Assembly: GCA_905182995.1 (NCBI GenBank)
Contig: CAJJDP010000050.1
Coordinates: forward strand, 190,877 to 254,876
Direction: 5' to 3'
Source: Paramecium octaurelia
Taxonomy: Eukaryota; Ciliophora; Oligohymenophorea; Peniculida; Parameciidae
DNA: 64,000 bases
Part shown: piece after piece, positions 24,960 to 36,383 of the stretch
Layout: each line of letters starts with the position of its first letter
How positions within the stretch are numbered: position 1 is the stretch's first letter
Position numbers and translations under genes: made by a program
The notes under the pieces: generated by a model
What the model saw: only the letters and a program-made list of their open reading frames with translations
Databases searched by the model: none
What the model was told of the DNA's origin: nothing

Positions 24960-25538
24960 GTTACTGTAAGTACACTATCTGATTTCTATTCTGGAATCAC
25001 AACTGCTATTGGAACTTTGAGAGGACCTCTTCATGGAGGAGCCAATGAAGCCGCTATGCAATACTTGGAACCTCTAAGAAGCATACCATAGGCAGATCAA
25101 TTCTTGAATAGCAGATATCAAAGTAAATAATTGATTATGGGTTTTGGACATCGAGTATATAAGAAGGAGGATCCAAGATCTCCAATCATTAAAGATTTTT
25201 CATTATAATTAAGTAAGACAGCTAGTGGAGATCCAACCTTATTGGCTGTTTCATAACACATTGAGAAGAGAATGATTGAGGAGAAGAAGATTTATCCTAA
25301 TCTTGACTTTTACAGTGCCAGTGCTTATAAACAATGCGGGTATGATATAATTTGAAAATTTAGAGTGCCAACTCCCATGTTCACAGCAATCTTTGTGATT
25401 TCTAGAATGACAGGCTGGGGAGGACATATCATAGAGTAAAGAAGCAATAACAAATTGATGAGACCTGTTTCAGATTACACTGGACCTGCTAAGAAATAAT
25501 TTGTACCAATAGAAATGAGAAATAATGCCAATTTATGA
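24960..25538 (+). pseudogene. 3' fragment of the citrate synthase gene (assembly copy)
   Basis: Carries the last third of the enzyme, from Val-Thr-Val onward, including the LHGGANEA and GFGHRVYK motifs and the 24-nt intron (25340-25363), in the same frame as the full gene. It has no start. It is an exact repeat, most likely a scaffold artefact. Confidence 0.85.
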
Positions 25539-25571
25539 TAATGTATTATTAAAATAAATATAATAATATTA

Positions 25572-25913
25572 ATGTCTAAGTAGGACAATTAAATTGTTAA
25601 TCCATCAGGGTGTTTCATATTTCTGTAAGCTAAAAAGATGATAGACCCTGTTGATGATGAATAGTATAGTGCGATCCAAAAGACATTCTTCTCAACTTCG
25701 ATCACTGTAGGATTATTTTCATTTTTATGGGCAAGATTTTACGAATTAGGAAAATATAAATTTATGATTCCAAATAGAATGATGTTCTATGTTGTAGCAG
25801 TCGGTGCTCCATCTATTGCACATGCATTTTATAGGACGAATGAGCTTACTGGTTTTATTAGTCAGATGGACCAGAAATATTATGAGTAATATTAAGCATT
25901 GAGTTAAAAATGA
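25572..25913 (+). CDS. Small two-segment membrane protein (second, identical copy)
   Basis: Identical to 24184-24525; see that entry. Of the two, this copy has the natural right-hand neighbour (intact Rab gene), while the other has the natural left-hand neighbour (intact citrate synthase). Confidence 0.6.
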
Positions 25914-25938
25914 ATGTTTGTATTGATTTTATAAATAT

Positions 25939-26697
25939 ATGATAAAAATTGATTTAATTGTTATTGGTAATCTAGGTATTTGATATATACAAGATGATTA
26001 GGGTCTGGTAAGACAAGTTTAATACAAAGATTCATTGACTGTAAGAATTATCCTATAATTCAGAGGATGCTCCATTTTAGCATAATTATCTTCCAACACT
26101 TGGCTTAAATCTAGTCAAGAAGGAATTCGACCATCAAGGACAACAAATCAAATTATGCATATGGGATACAGCTGGATAGGATAAATATTTTAGTCTCACA
26201 AAAAGTAGGTTTATGTTGTAAACATGAAGGTTATTTTTAAAGAGCTGACGGAGTCATTATGGTATTTGACATTGCAGATAAAGACAGTTTCAATCGTATT
26301 AGTGATTATTGGATTAAACAAGTCTAAGAATGTTCGAAAGCAAATTCGTAAACTATTCTGGTTGGCAATAAAAGCGATTTGTGCGAAGTACAATATGCCA
26401 CATAATTAGAAACGATAAGTCAAATTCCTTGAAGTCTAGGAGTTCTCATAGAAATACAAATTGCCTTATTTTGAAGTCAGGTTTCATTTAATAATTAAGG
26501 AAGTGCAAAGACTGGAGATGGAGTGCAAGAGGCATTTAACTTTCTATCGCGAAAATGTACGGAATGCATAGAAACTGAAGTGAATGAAGTCCAACATTTA
26601 TAAATCGATTCTGAAAATAGACCTAAGGGATTTCAAGCATGTGTTAACACTATTATGGTATTTATGCCATTAATAATAGAGCATTTGGAAGAAATGA
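25939..26697 (+). CDS. Rab-family small GTPase
   Basis: 205 residues with six introns: 25976-26001 (26 nt), 26041-26063 (23, CAG end), 26205-26229 (25, AAG end), 26388-26409 (22), 26481-26503 (23, AAG end) and 26658-26679 (22). Motifs: G1 GNLGSGKTSL, effector Thr in NYLPTLGLNL, G3 WDTAGQDKY, YFQRADGVIMVFDIAD, G4 NKSDL, RxV, and G5 EVSAKTGDGV. Rabs switch vesicle traffic. The deduced C-terminus (ACVNTIMSIWKK) lacks a terminal Cys-Cys prenylation motif. Either the last intron is misplaced or the protein is not prenylated like a typical Rab. Confidence 0.85.
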
Positions 26698-26757
26698 TTA
26701 GTGATTAATTATTTTAAATATTATTATTATTATTATATTGCAGTTTTACATTTAATA

Positions 26758-27563
26758 ATGTCGATGAAAAAAACACCCAATCAGTCATCAGGTATCCCCT
26801 CTAGCAATTCTATTATAAAAGGTCCCAAATTTATCAAAGATGTTACACACAAATCTAGATCTGAGCATAATCAATCCTTTGATGCATCCTACAGCAAGAA
26901 TTACGCACCCACCTTCAGCAATCAAAGCAGACTCAAAAGCTACAGTCAATAGGCAAATTTCTTGGATGATTTAGAAGAAGAATAATATCCAAATTAAATT
27001 AATGTGGCAATTCAAAAAAGACCATTTGAATTAGCATTATAGAATGAACTTCAAAAAATGCTATCCAAAATCATTCAAGGATAACATCTATCAATTGATG
27101 ATTGCTAATCAATTATTAGAGCAATTGATGAATGCATTTAAGAGAGTTTACAAACCTTAAGATTGAAAGATGCAGAAGTATCACTATTTTATCATGATTA
27201 CAGGTCTTAAATGTCAAACAAACATATGAATTGAAAATACATCAACAAGAAAATACCATCTTGGCTTTGGAAAATGAAGTTCAAGAACTTAAACACATGA
27301 TTACTCTCAATCCAAACGATTCAATAAATTTCAAATTATAATAGTTGGAACAAGAGAATGAAATGCTTAAATTATAGAACCAATAAGCTATAAAAATGGC
27401 TGTCTAAGGAAGAACTAAGAAATAAGAAAAAGAACTTTATGACGCGATGAATAGTAGCAAATCAAAACAGAAGGCTTAAGTTAATAATTATTCAATCTTG
27501 TTGAATTAGCAATATAATAAAATTTATTAACAGGATAAGAAGATTAAATCATAGTTGTTTTGA
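26758..27563 (+). CDS. Hypothetical coiled-coil protein
   Basis: 259 residues with one 26-nt intron (GTATC..ACAG) near 27176-27201. The first 80 residues are polar and Ser/Asn/Lys rich. A helical region follows (LALQNELQKMLSKIIQGQ, SIIRAIDECIQESLQTLR), then a coiled coil (ILALENEVQELKHMI, LQQLEQENEMLKLQNQQ) and a basic Gln-rich tail. It may be a cytoskeletal or basal-body component, but no family is recognised. It starts 60 bp after the Rab stop. Confidence 0.68.
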
Positions 27564-27589
27564 TTCTTGATTTAATATTTTTCATATAT

Positions 27590-29140
27590 TCAATTAATTT
27601 TAGTACGAGTCAATTAATTCGAGTAAGAGTTCTTAGATTTTTATTATCTTGAATTTTGATTCAATCTTTAGCTCTAATATTCAATAACCTAACCAGGTTA
27701 TTCATAAGATTAGTTTTCATCAGAATCAATACCTAATGAAGTCCATTTGATATTTACCTAAATTAGTACTGATTTCATGACTATCGAGTATATCATTCAT
27801 TTCTCTGATAAATAGATTAACAGAATCTTCAGTTCCCACAATACGTTCTTGCATCTCCTGATTCTCGATTTCGATATTTCTTAACTTCAATATAAGATAG
27901 ATTTACTTTTGAATCAAAAGTTTTATTAGTTGAATTTTTTTTCAATTCATTCTCCAAAGATGACAGAATCACATCCTTCTATTTTATTTTTTATAGGAAT
28001 TCTTGCTCCTTTAATTTTTAATTGTTTATATTTTCCATGATCTCTTATTCCTTAATTTACAGATTCTTTATCTCAGACTCTTTAGAAGCTATTACCTATA
28101 AGAAGGATTTCCTGATTTTATTATTTTTGTTTCTTGAGAATTGAAATCGAACCTTAATGAATGCAAAGTGCAAATTTCTTTTTTATTTTTTTTGAATAAT
28201 CTCTCCAACTTACTAATATTTTAATGCAATCTATGTAAAAAGAACTTTAAAATGATTAGCACTGTATTTATTAGATTGCTTAAGTTTCCTAAAACCATAA
28301 AATTTCTATTAGTTTTCTCTACAATAATCAGTTAGAATTACTTTAATTTTATTATCAAGCCTAGCTTTCTTATTGATATCTCCATTTTTAAGAATACCAA
28401 CTAATACTTTGCCATCATATTGAGAGTTTCAGTATGTATAATTTACTCCCTTAATTTCTGCTTTTAAGCATCTAAATCATCAGATGACATTTGATAATTT
28501 AATAATATCAAATAATTTATTCTCAAAATATAGTAGCATTTCTTGCTCTTTGCTAACCGTTTAAAGAATGATTTTACTTCAATTCAATTATTAATACACA
28601 ATAGGCTATACATAATTAGTAAAGTAATTATGGTTAAATTGCTTAGACTTTAAGTCAAGAATTATCCAGCTATTTTGGGTAGTCTCATAATTGCATAAAT
28701 AGTATGTGACCCATTAATTTTTTGTGATTCCTCTCTGTAACTAGAGATATTTCTCTAGTAATAAAGTTCAAATAACTTGGATAAATAAAGTACCATAGTG
28801 GATCAATACTTAGTTATTTCAAGATTTATCAAAAATTCTATCATAATTTTGTTTAAAATAGAAAGTCTTTTTTCTTTCAAATTAATTTTTCACAAACTTT
28901 TTCAATAATAATGCCAGAAATCTCTCTCATTTGATTCTCGCATTCTATTTCTATTCTTTTAATGATAGAAGTTTGTAGTTCTCTTGAAATGAATTAATGC
29001 TATACTAAAAAACCTAAAATATCACTACTAAAGTTTTTTCATATTTTAATAAAAATAAATAGAATCCTTAGTTGCACAAATTTAGCATTTTAATTAGCAG
29101 AGAAATTAAATGATGGATATAATTCAATCATAATGAACAT
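27590..29140 (-). CDS. Multi-intron coiled-coil protein, model partly resolved
   Basis: The 3' half is well supported: charged coiled-coil segments (VIASKESEIKNLQIKEQEI, VILSSLENELKKN, IEIENQEMQERIVGTEDSV) joined by 22-29 nt introns, then an acidic/Gln-rich tail to TGA 27590. Upstream, coding-like pieces (HFKVLFTQIALKYQQVGEII, QKLREQIIHTETLNMMAKYQ, KEQEMLLYFENKLFDIIK, EIECENQMREISGIIIEK) can be linked by GT..AAG introns, but some joins between 28560 and 28860 remain open. The start at 29140 is a guess. The function is unknown. Confidence 0.45.
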
Positions 29141-29194
29141 GAATCAGACAAACGAATTGAAGATTGAAAAACAAATATTTATTATTAAATTAAT

Positions 29195-29558
29195 ATGTTA
29201 ATTCCTCCAAAGTCAAAAAGACAGTAAACTGTTGATTAAGGAGTGTACTTATTTTAACAAAGGAAAAATTTCGATCCTTACATTGAATTGATGAAGAAGC
29301 AGTAATAAGTGGAAATTAATTTATTTCGAAAGGCATTTGCAAATATTGCTTCATCTAGAATACATGCTTAACATATAAATGAGAGGAGGGAATAAATAGT
29401 AATATTTGCAATTAGATTATAAGGTGTTGACCGTTCATAAAAAAAAAAGAGTCTAACCCAAGTCTGAATTCAAGTTACCTACCTTAGGTTAGGGGGAAAA
29501 GACAGAAAGAGTAAGAATTAAATTTCCTCCTCAGAGAATTAAGAAAAATTTTGTTTGA
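29195..29558 (+). CDS. Hypothetical small basic protein
   Basis: 112 residues with a 25-nt intron (29399-29423) ending AAG. The N-terminal exon is helical (LMKKQQQVEINLFRKAFANI) and the second exon is Lys/Arg/Pro rich (KKKRVQPKSEFKLPTLGQ, RIKFPPQRIKKNFV). No domain is recognised. It diverges from the minus-strand coiled-coil gene. Confidence 0.55.
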
Positions 29559-30127
29559 TATAGTTATATCAATAATTTGCAACATGATGCAAATGTTTAA
29601 AAGTTAAGAATATATTTAAATTGTTTTTTTAATGTCTACATAGGTTTTTATCTAGAAAATATTTGGATTATTTAAAACTTCTATATTTTGCATCAATAAT
29701 CCACAGTTTTGCAAAATTTGAGTTGCCTTTTTATCATCGAATAATCTTAATCGATAAAAGTACATGGTGGATAGGCATTCATAGTTAAATTAGAAAAGTT
29801 GATCAGTATAAAATAATGTTTTATAAATAAAAACAGAAAATTAAATAAGTTATGGTTAAATTGAACAATTTGAAAATTAAATTAGCTTATAATAACCAGA
29901 ATATGATTTGTAACATGAAATGAGTTAAATTTAATAGTTACTCAACGATGTGAATACTTATTTTTATATAAAAGTCTTTTAATACGAGTAAATTAAGTAT
30001 ATAAATTCTGAATAATAATTTCTTTTTTGTAAATGACGCACATCCTTGAGATTCACGTTTTATTATGATATAATACAAAACTAATAGCGGATGATTTAAG
30101 TTTATCTAAAATATTAAATATTGTTAA
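29559..30127. other. AT-rich intergenic region
   Basis: About 570 bp. A short frame begins at an ATG near 29631 but meets TGA within 30 codons, and no intron rescues it convincingly. I see no RNA gene or repeat. Confidence 0.4.
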
Positions 30128-30750
30128 ATGAGTGCTTAAGTGTTGTTTCGTGTGAAATGCTCCACTGAATTTAGTTAAATGGTGAGGATCGTTGGAAACT
30201 CTTCATAATTGGGAAATTGGAATCCATAACAAGGATTTAAATTAATGACCAATAATGAAATGTATCCTATTTGGTATAGTGATTTCGCTTTGGATGTTGA
30301 ACTAGGTAGAAATATTGCTCTATTTCTAGATTAACTCGTCGAATTCAAACTAATTATCACCGATGGATGTAATTCGTTTTGGGAATGTGGTGAAAATCGT
30401 TTTCTCTAGATATAAGGATAGAAAATGGTGGTTATTTTGACTTATAACATGCCGTCCATCTTTATCTACAGTATAAAAAGGATTATTTCAGACAATGATC
30501 TGCCAACAATCGCATAAGGTAATATAAATTAAATAAAATGTAGGCCGAATAAGAAAGGTTTCATTACAACTGTAGGATAAGCTGTATGATTCAGACGATG
30601 ACTCGGTAAGTTATTTTGTGATTCTTTTAGGATTCCGATTAAGAAAGTGATGCTAATTCCATATTTTAAGATGAAATCACTTCATGCAATTCAAATGAGA
30701 ATATTTCAAATTCTTCTCATTTCGAGCCAATCTTTTACAGTGAATATTGA
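30128..30750 (+). CDS. CBM20 (starch-binding) domain protein
   Basis: 182 residues, introns 30306-30329 (24 nt), 30519-30543 and 30606-30630 (25 nt each). The first 100 residues are a CBM20 domain: RVKCSTEFSQMVRIVGNSSQ, LGNWNPQQGFKLMTN, PIWYSDFALD, FKLIITDG and WECGENRFL, with the two conserved Trp-bearing sugar-binding regions. The rest is acidic and Ser/Asn rich (DSDDDSDSDQESD). There is no signal peptide or catalytic domain. By family it binds alpha-glucan such as cytosolic glycogen or amylopectin granules, and may act as a targeting subunit. Confidence 0.85.
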
Positions 30751-30839
30751 TTTTGCTTACTCTCACAACATTAACTTAAATTAATATAGATATGTTATTT
30801 TTAGAAAGTAGTTAAATTTTAATAGAGTCAATTTAGATT

Positions 30840-31735
30840 TCATTACTCTTCATTCGTCTCAAAATGCTTATTCATGAAATGAATCAAGCAATAAAACCAT
30901 CTAACTTTCTCAGCAATCTTTAATTTATTAAACTCATATTGATAGTAATAAAAATCTCTAATTCGAAACATAAAAAAAATACACAATTAAATGAGTTATG
31001 ATTATCTAATTTTATTTTATTTAATAAAATATTAGAAATTGATATTTCTTGAATACTATTATCAATTTTAACTCCATAATTTCTTCATAACAATTCCTGT
31101 AAAAATTTATAAGCTGATAATTCTGTAGTTTATGATTTCAGTAAAAACTTAAAACTGTGAATTGCAAAAAGAAAATCATTTTCATGAATATAATTTGTAG
31201 AAGCGGATAAAATTTTATTTTCTTAATTTTACAGACATATTTTATTAAAAAGATAAAAATTATAAAACATTCTGCTATTAACTTGTTTTGGATTATAGAA
31301 ACAATAGAAATAATTGTTAATATTAAATAAAATTTAATTAAATGCTTTTCCTTTCTTGAGTTCAGTTAATTTATTCTAAAAATTTTTAATAATAAAAAAT
31401 AAATAAATCTAACCAATATCATATCAAGATTAGAATATCTTGATGTTAATCAAAAGATTTCTATTTATATCATATTTTTAAATTATTTTGAGATAAAGAG
31501 AGTAGTCAAATATTTTTTGAGTTCGAATATACTGATAATATGGTATTTTTTCTCCAGAATTCTTAAGAAATTGCTTCTTGATATTATGAATTAAAATAAG
31601 AAGTTCATTCTCAGTTAAATGGAAATTACATTATTTAATTCTTCTAAAATTGATCAGACTCTTAACTCGTTCAACAGAAATCCATATTATAGTTCTGTTT
31701 ATATCAAAATAGATTTAATTAATAAAAATATTAAA
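30840..31735 (-). pseudogene. Degenerate EF-hand-like ORF fragments
   Basis: Coding-like minus-strand segments: DINRTIIWISVERVKSLI and QKYDINRNLLINIKDIL, both EF-hand-shaped but missing the central Gly. Others are LTENELLILIHNIKKQFL, NKLTELKKGKAFN and FYYYQYEFNKLKIAEKVRWF, ending at TGA 30840. They lie in different frames, with in-frame TGAs that I cannot splice out fully. It is either a poorly resolved multi-intron gene or a decaying calcium-binding paralogue. Confidence 0.3.
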
Positions 31736-31744
31736 ATATAAAAT

Positions 31745-31982
31745 ATGTCGAGTTCCTTAGAAAGTTAAGTATTATTTGCGCTATGGGCTTTATATCAACA
31801 AAATTAAATCTCAATGGAATAAAAAGGATGTATCAAAGGTAAATATGTACTTTATAGAAGATTTATTAATCAGAAGAGATTACAATTTATACTCTGCTAT
31901 TTGTAATTGTAAAAAATTAGAACAATTAGAAGAAAAGCTACTTGACATTTTGAATTGTATAGATCTTTAAATTTTGTTCTGA
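31745..31982 (+). CDS. Hypothetical 72-residue protein
   Basis: ATG 31745, one 19-nt intron (GTAAATATG..TATAG at about 31838-31856), TGA at 31980. Helical and charged (LLIRRDYNLYSAICNCKKLE, QLEEKLLDILNCIDL). The sequence continues in another frame (Ser/Asn/Arg rich, to TGA 32184), so the true gene may extend to 32184 through an intron I could not place. Confidence 0.4.
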
Positions 31983-32184
31983 TTAGGCTTCCCCCAGAGA
32001 CTTAGATGCTGAAGAAACTATTTGTCCAATTATTCGATTAAGTAACCCATCCAACACTCCAACAACAATTAAATCCTATTAAAACAAACCTTAAAAGAGA
32101 TTTAGGTTTATGAGTTCAAGTAATGAAAGCGAAATGGCCTAAAACAACTAAAGAGTCAGATCAAACTCATTCCATCATTAATGA

Positions 32185-33108
32185 AATTAGTTATTTTAGT
32201 TTAAATTAATCTCAAACTTTACAAGAATCTTAATCATATAAATTTTAATTAATTTATCATATATTCATAAATGTTTAAAACTAATTGTCATGACAGAAGT
32301 TAAAAGCAAAGATTATAGCCAAACATTCACATTGTCTGATCACATTCTCCTTTAACTCTAAATATATAGAAAGTTTTATTAAGATAATCCATGATTTTAT
32401 TGTGTAACTTTTAATTCATGAATACAAAAATCTATGTTTAATGTTGCAAATCCCTACATTAAACAAAGATATATTAAGTCAATAGAGAGAAGACCTAATT
32501 AATAATGAATTAACTTGTGTCTTATATCAAGATTAGGGTAATTAAAAATAAAATAGTAGGTAATGTATTGAAAGAATTAAATATAATAATATTAATTATA
32601 ATGTTTTGTCTGATAGAAATTAAATTTTTCATTCATTTTAAAATACTCTATTAAGTTTATTTATTATTTTATGACATATGGATTTCATTGTTAATAACTT
32701 GAAAAAGAGTATTTTTGAAAAGAAAATATGACGACAATAATATTTATGTTTAAAACAATAGTTGAAAATTAATTAATTCTTTAACATTATTTAAATGTTT
32801 TTAATAGTGTATGTATATCTACAACTTTTATTCATAATTTTAATTTAATATCCTTTATGATAGGATGGGTAAATATTCATCTAATTTTATAACTAAAGTT
32901 AATAGTACTTTATTTTATAATATTAATTAAAAAATGAAGAAAAAGATCTAGATTCCCATTTCACTATCAGACTCATCACAAATCAATTAAATATTTAAAT
33001 ATATGTTAAAAAATTAAGAAACAGAATTGGAAATCATCTATGAATAAATATATAAGAAGTAATATTTTTTAATAAAGTTATCTATGAATAATATATACAA
33101 TTGTGTAA
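32185..33108. other. AT-rich region with ORF relics
   Basis: About 920 bp. From 32291 a plus frame (MTEVKSKDYSQTFTLSDH, then FYCVTFNS and IQKSMFNVANPYIKQRYIK) looks coding but is broken by two in-frame TGAs without usable splice sites. The remainder is almost pure AT. Confidence 0.35.
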
Positions 33109-34012
33109 TCAATTCATCGAAATTAATTAGGATAAATATTCTGCTATTAACTCTCTGTATTTATTTAAAGCTTATTAATTGCATTTAGTCTTTTTCAATG
33201 TCTAATATATTTAACAGCAATAGTTAAGTTTAATCATTATTAAAAGTTATTCTCTAATATTAATTGATTGGAATGATTTGTCAAAGCTCCATGGATCTAT
33301 AATATAGATGTAATATTGTTATTGATTGATTATTAAATTTAGATGAATGCAAGGGATCTTCATTTATGGAAATATTAGTCGTTTTATTATTGTTTATTGT
33401 TATTTTTGAGTATTGAGTAATTTAGTTTGTTCATCCGAGTCAGAATAATCGTAAAATATTTATTATTATTAGATTTATAGTGGGTCTTGTTATTGATTAT
33501 TGCTGCTTTGTATGATTTATTTTTTTTATTGCATTTGTAATAGTCTTTTTTGCAATATTTGTTCATAATGAAGAATTGTCATTTTGGTGATTTCTTGAAC
33601 TAATTCAAACAGCATCATCATGGTTCTGAGGACTCTAATGGTATAAACGAGACAATATCTTTGGTAAGATTCAGTTGTATTGATGCAGTCAATGAGTGAT
33701 AAAACATCAATAAACGCAAGCAATAATTCGTAAAAGCTTAAGGGAGATTTGATATTAAGTATTTTCTTGCAGATGGTTGGTAGTAAGAATGGAATCAAGC
33801 AAAGCCTTATATCCTAAAGATTAGTGATTACCTACTTTAGTATTGGGTCCGAATTCGTAATTGTAGAGTAAATTCTTTTCGACTCGATATGCAAACTTAA
33901 GGATTCTGCCACTCATTTTAGTTTCTTCTCTCCCAATTTTCATAAAAGTGCATAATGAAACTGAAAACAAGAACTCAAGGAATTATGCCAATAACATCAA
34001 TATTTTCATCAT
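33109..34012 (-). CDS. Hypothetical protein with hydrophobic N-terminal half
   Basis: 293 residues with a 22-nt intron (GTAGG..TTTAG, 33816-33837). It opens with MKILMLLAQFLEFLFSVSL, which may be a signal or membrane segment. A helical hydrophobic region follows (LIPFLLPTICKKILNI, FYELLLAFIDVLSLIDC), then a Gln/Asn-rich linker and a further helical end to TGA 33109. A shorter start at MSGRILKFAYRVEKNLL is also possible and looks like a cytosolic start. No family is recognised. Confidence 0.5.
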
Positions 34013-34042
34013 TTTTAAAATAGTTATTTTTATTGATTATAA

Positions 34043-34573
34043 TCATTGTAGAGTTTTCAATTCTTCTTCGTATTGCATTAATTATTGTCTAAAACCTTTA
34101 TTAGGATAGACTTATTCACGTCTTTGAGTAACAAAAAGAAGCGCATTTTAAAATGTCATTTTCTAGCTCCACATGACATATGCAATGACAATAGCAGCAC
34201 TTCTAGAAACGCCAGCCATACAATGAACCAATAGGTTTCCTTTCTAGATAATTGGTAATAATAAATTACATTTAAATTTTCTTAGATGAACAAGTTTGTC
34301 TAAGTAAAATATTATTTGATGTTAGAGTCTTCATAATCATCCAGAGCAATTTAAAGATGCTATTCAAGTTGAATACCTTTCGTGTCTAGTGGTTCGCATA
34401 TTGAGATTGCAGCCTTACTAATACATTCTGATTTATACTCTTATTTGATTTTTTTTAATAGATTTAAATAAGGAGGCAATATTTCCAAGATAAAGGGCCC
34501 CTTTATTTTGAGTTGGCTCTAGGATGAGATTTATAGATTCAGGAACGTATTCTAGTAATTCTTCTACTTGCAT
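34043..34573 (-). CDS. Dual-specificity protein phosphatase (DSP/cysteine phosphatase)
   Basis: 159 residues, introns 34414-34438 (AAG end) and 34244-34269. It has the DSP fold: GALYLGNIASLF start, CEPLDTKGIQLEQHLQIALDD, then the P-loop HCMAGVSRSAAIVIAYVM (HCx5R with the catalytic Cys) and PNKGFRQQLMQYEEEL as in MAP-kinase-phosphatase-like and atypical DSPs. It removes phosphate from Ser/Thr/Tyr. There is no extra domain. It diverges from the eS7 gene with about 50 bp between starts. Confidence 0.88.
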
Positions 34574-34626
34574 TGCAATAATTATAAAAAAAAGATTTAA
34601 ATAAAAAATCAAATTTATTGAATAAG

Positions 34627-35302
34627 ATGGCAGCCAATAAATTTTGGAAAAAGAAAGAAGTAAAAATGACTTAAAAATATTGAGTTATCAAGTTTGGAAT
34701 AATAAGTTGGAGCAGCATTAACATAAATTGAAGCAACAATAACGGAAGTTAAGAATTTGAAATTAACATCAGTTGTTGATTTCACAGCAAAGATTAATGC
34801 TAAGAAATAGGTGTATTTGGTATTTATCCCATATCCATGCTTGACAATATACAATAAGATAAGGTATAATTTTGGTATGAGGTGATTTTAGCTAAAAGCT
34901 ATTACCTGAATTGGAGAAGAGAGTTAAGGCAACTATCTTAGTGGCTGCTAAAAGAACAATTGAGAGTAAGTGGGTCAAGAATCACAGATCTTAGACAAGA
35001 CCTAATTCAAGAACTCTTACATCTGTTTATAATGAATTGCTTGAGGATTTGATTTCCCCATCTGTAATTTTGGGTAGAAGAACAAGAGTCAGAGTTGATG
35101 GCACCAAATTCTATAGAATGTAGAATGAAATCATTGATTAATTAGTTTCCTGGATGAAAGCGATTAGAAGGAGTTGGAATCAAGACTTGATTCTATTAAG
35201 GATGTTTACAAAGTATTGACAACTAGGGATTTGGAGTTTGAATTCAGAAGAGATGACACTTTCTATTAAAAAAAAGGTGCTAAGAAAGTGGCTAAGAAAT
35301 GA
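34627..35302 (+). CDS. rps7: Ribosomal protein eS7
   Basis: 198 residues, introns 34660-34684 (25 nt, GAG end), 34864-34891 (28) and 35120-35145 (26). It is a component of the small cytosolic ribosomal subunit. Matches to eS7: LEQQVGAALTQIEATITEVK, VYLVFIPYP, LPELEKRVKATILVAAKRTI, the RTLTSVYNELLEDL motif, ILGRRTRVRVDGTKFYR, and an end with LEFEF and a Lys-rich tail. Length matches the family (about 190-200). The three introns were required by phase and by the alignment. Confidence 0.92.
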
Positions 35303-35374
35303 TGAACATTATTAAGTATAGTATTATAGGCATTAAAATAAAATAATTTTATATATATTAATAATTTATTAGAG

Positions 35375-36233
35375 ATGCAAAGAGCAGTAAGGTTTGGTTG
35401 CAGCACTATTAATAAATTAGAAAGTGAATTGAACAAAATTGAAAAGATCTCTTTCAAAGAAAGATACCTATCATTTCAAAGAGAATGGAATGAATTCAAA
35501 AATAGAGCAAAAGAGATGTATTAATTTGAACTTATCAATCTTGTCTTTAGGCCTCCCAGAGTCTTCAATGATAAATTAGATGCCAATCAATAGAAAAAGA
35601 TCAACCTATTAGCAAAACATATCGAATATCTAAGCGAGAATGAATTTCAATATCTGAATTACATTTTGTAGAAATAAGTTCTCAATAAACCTGACTATGC
35701 TGAGTTTTCTTTAGGTATCTCCAAAGATGATGCTCAAGTTGGTAATTTCATGAATTGAATCACAGGTCCTGGAGTCTGGCCATCAGCTCATCCCCAATGG
35801 TTATAGCAATAAGAAATAATAGCCAAATTATGGCCTTTAGGATAATAAGGAGTTGCAGCATTATTCTCTGAAGTGGTTGGATTTGGAGGTGGAGTAGGAA
35901 CAGGAGGAGCTTAGACAGCAGCTACCACTTAGGCTTAGGCAAAGGAGGAAAAAAAGGATGAAGCTCCAAAAGAAGCACCCAAGGAGGCAGCTGTAAACTA
36001 TAGTCGAAATTATTTAGAAAGCCAATTATGATGTTATTCTTGATTCCATTGATGCTGCATAAAAGATCAAAATTATTAAGGATGTTAGAGCAATTTTCAA
36101 TTTGGGTTTGAAGGAAGCCAAAGATATGGTTGAAAAGTTACCTGCCACTTTAGGTAAATAGATGAAGAAAGCTGATGCAGAAGAATTGAAGAAAAAATTG
36201 GAAGCTATTGGATGCACAATTAAGTTAGTGTGA
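35375..36233 (+). CDS. Mitochondrial ribosomal protein bL12m
   Basis: 269 residues, introns 35742-35765 (24 nt, CAG end, in-frame TGA) and 35993-36017. The C-terminal 70 residues are the L7/L12 domain: [55 protein letters not shown]. This domain recruits GTPase translation factors to the ribosomal stalk. Ahead of it is an Ala/Gly-rich hinge with acidic/Lys repeats, then an N-terminal helical extension with a basic start (MQRAVRFGC) fitting mitochondrial import. It lies 72 bp after eS7 but serves a different ribosome. Confidence 0.85.
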
Positions 36234-36383
36234 GAGTATATTATTAATCATCATTACATTATTATTGTCGTTAAAACTATTGTTCATTTGAAAATTAAAA
36301 GCAAGTCTTTATTGCTTATCTATTCTCTTAGAACATTTAAGATGTAGTGAATGCAGATTATTAAATTTATTTAATATTCATTC

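Larger units (their letters stand above)
24959..26345. repeat. Second copy of the 1387-bp duplication
   Basis: Exact copy of 23571-24957. Beyond 26345 the sequence continues into the intact remainder of the Rab gene, so this copy is the one connected to downstream DNA. Confidence 0.95.

Noticed and set aside
24958..26345. Tandem gene duplication of metabolic and Rab genes.
   Set aside because: Perfect identity, an N exactly at the junction, and both copies truncated there point to a contig-join artefact.
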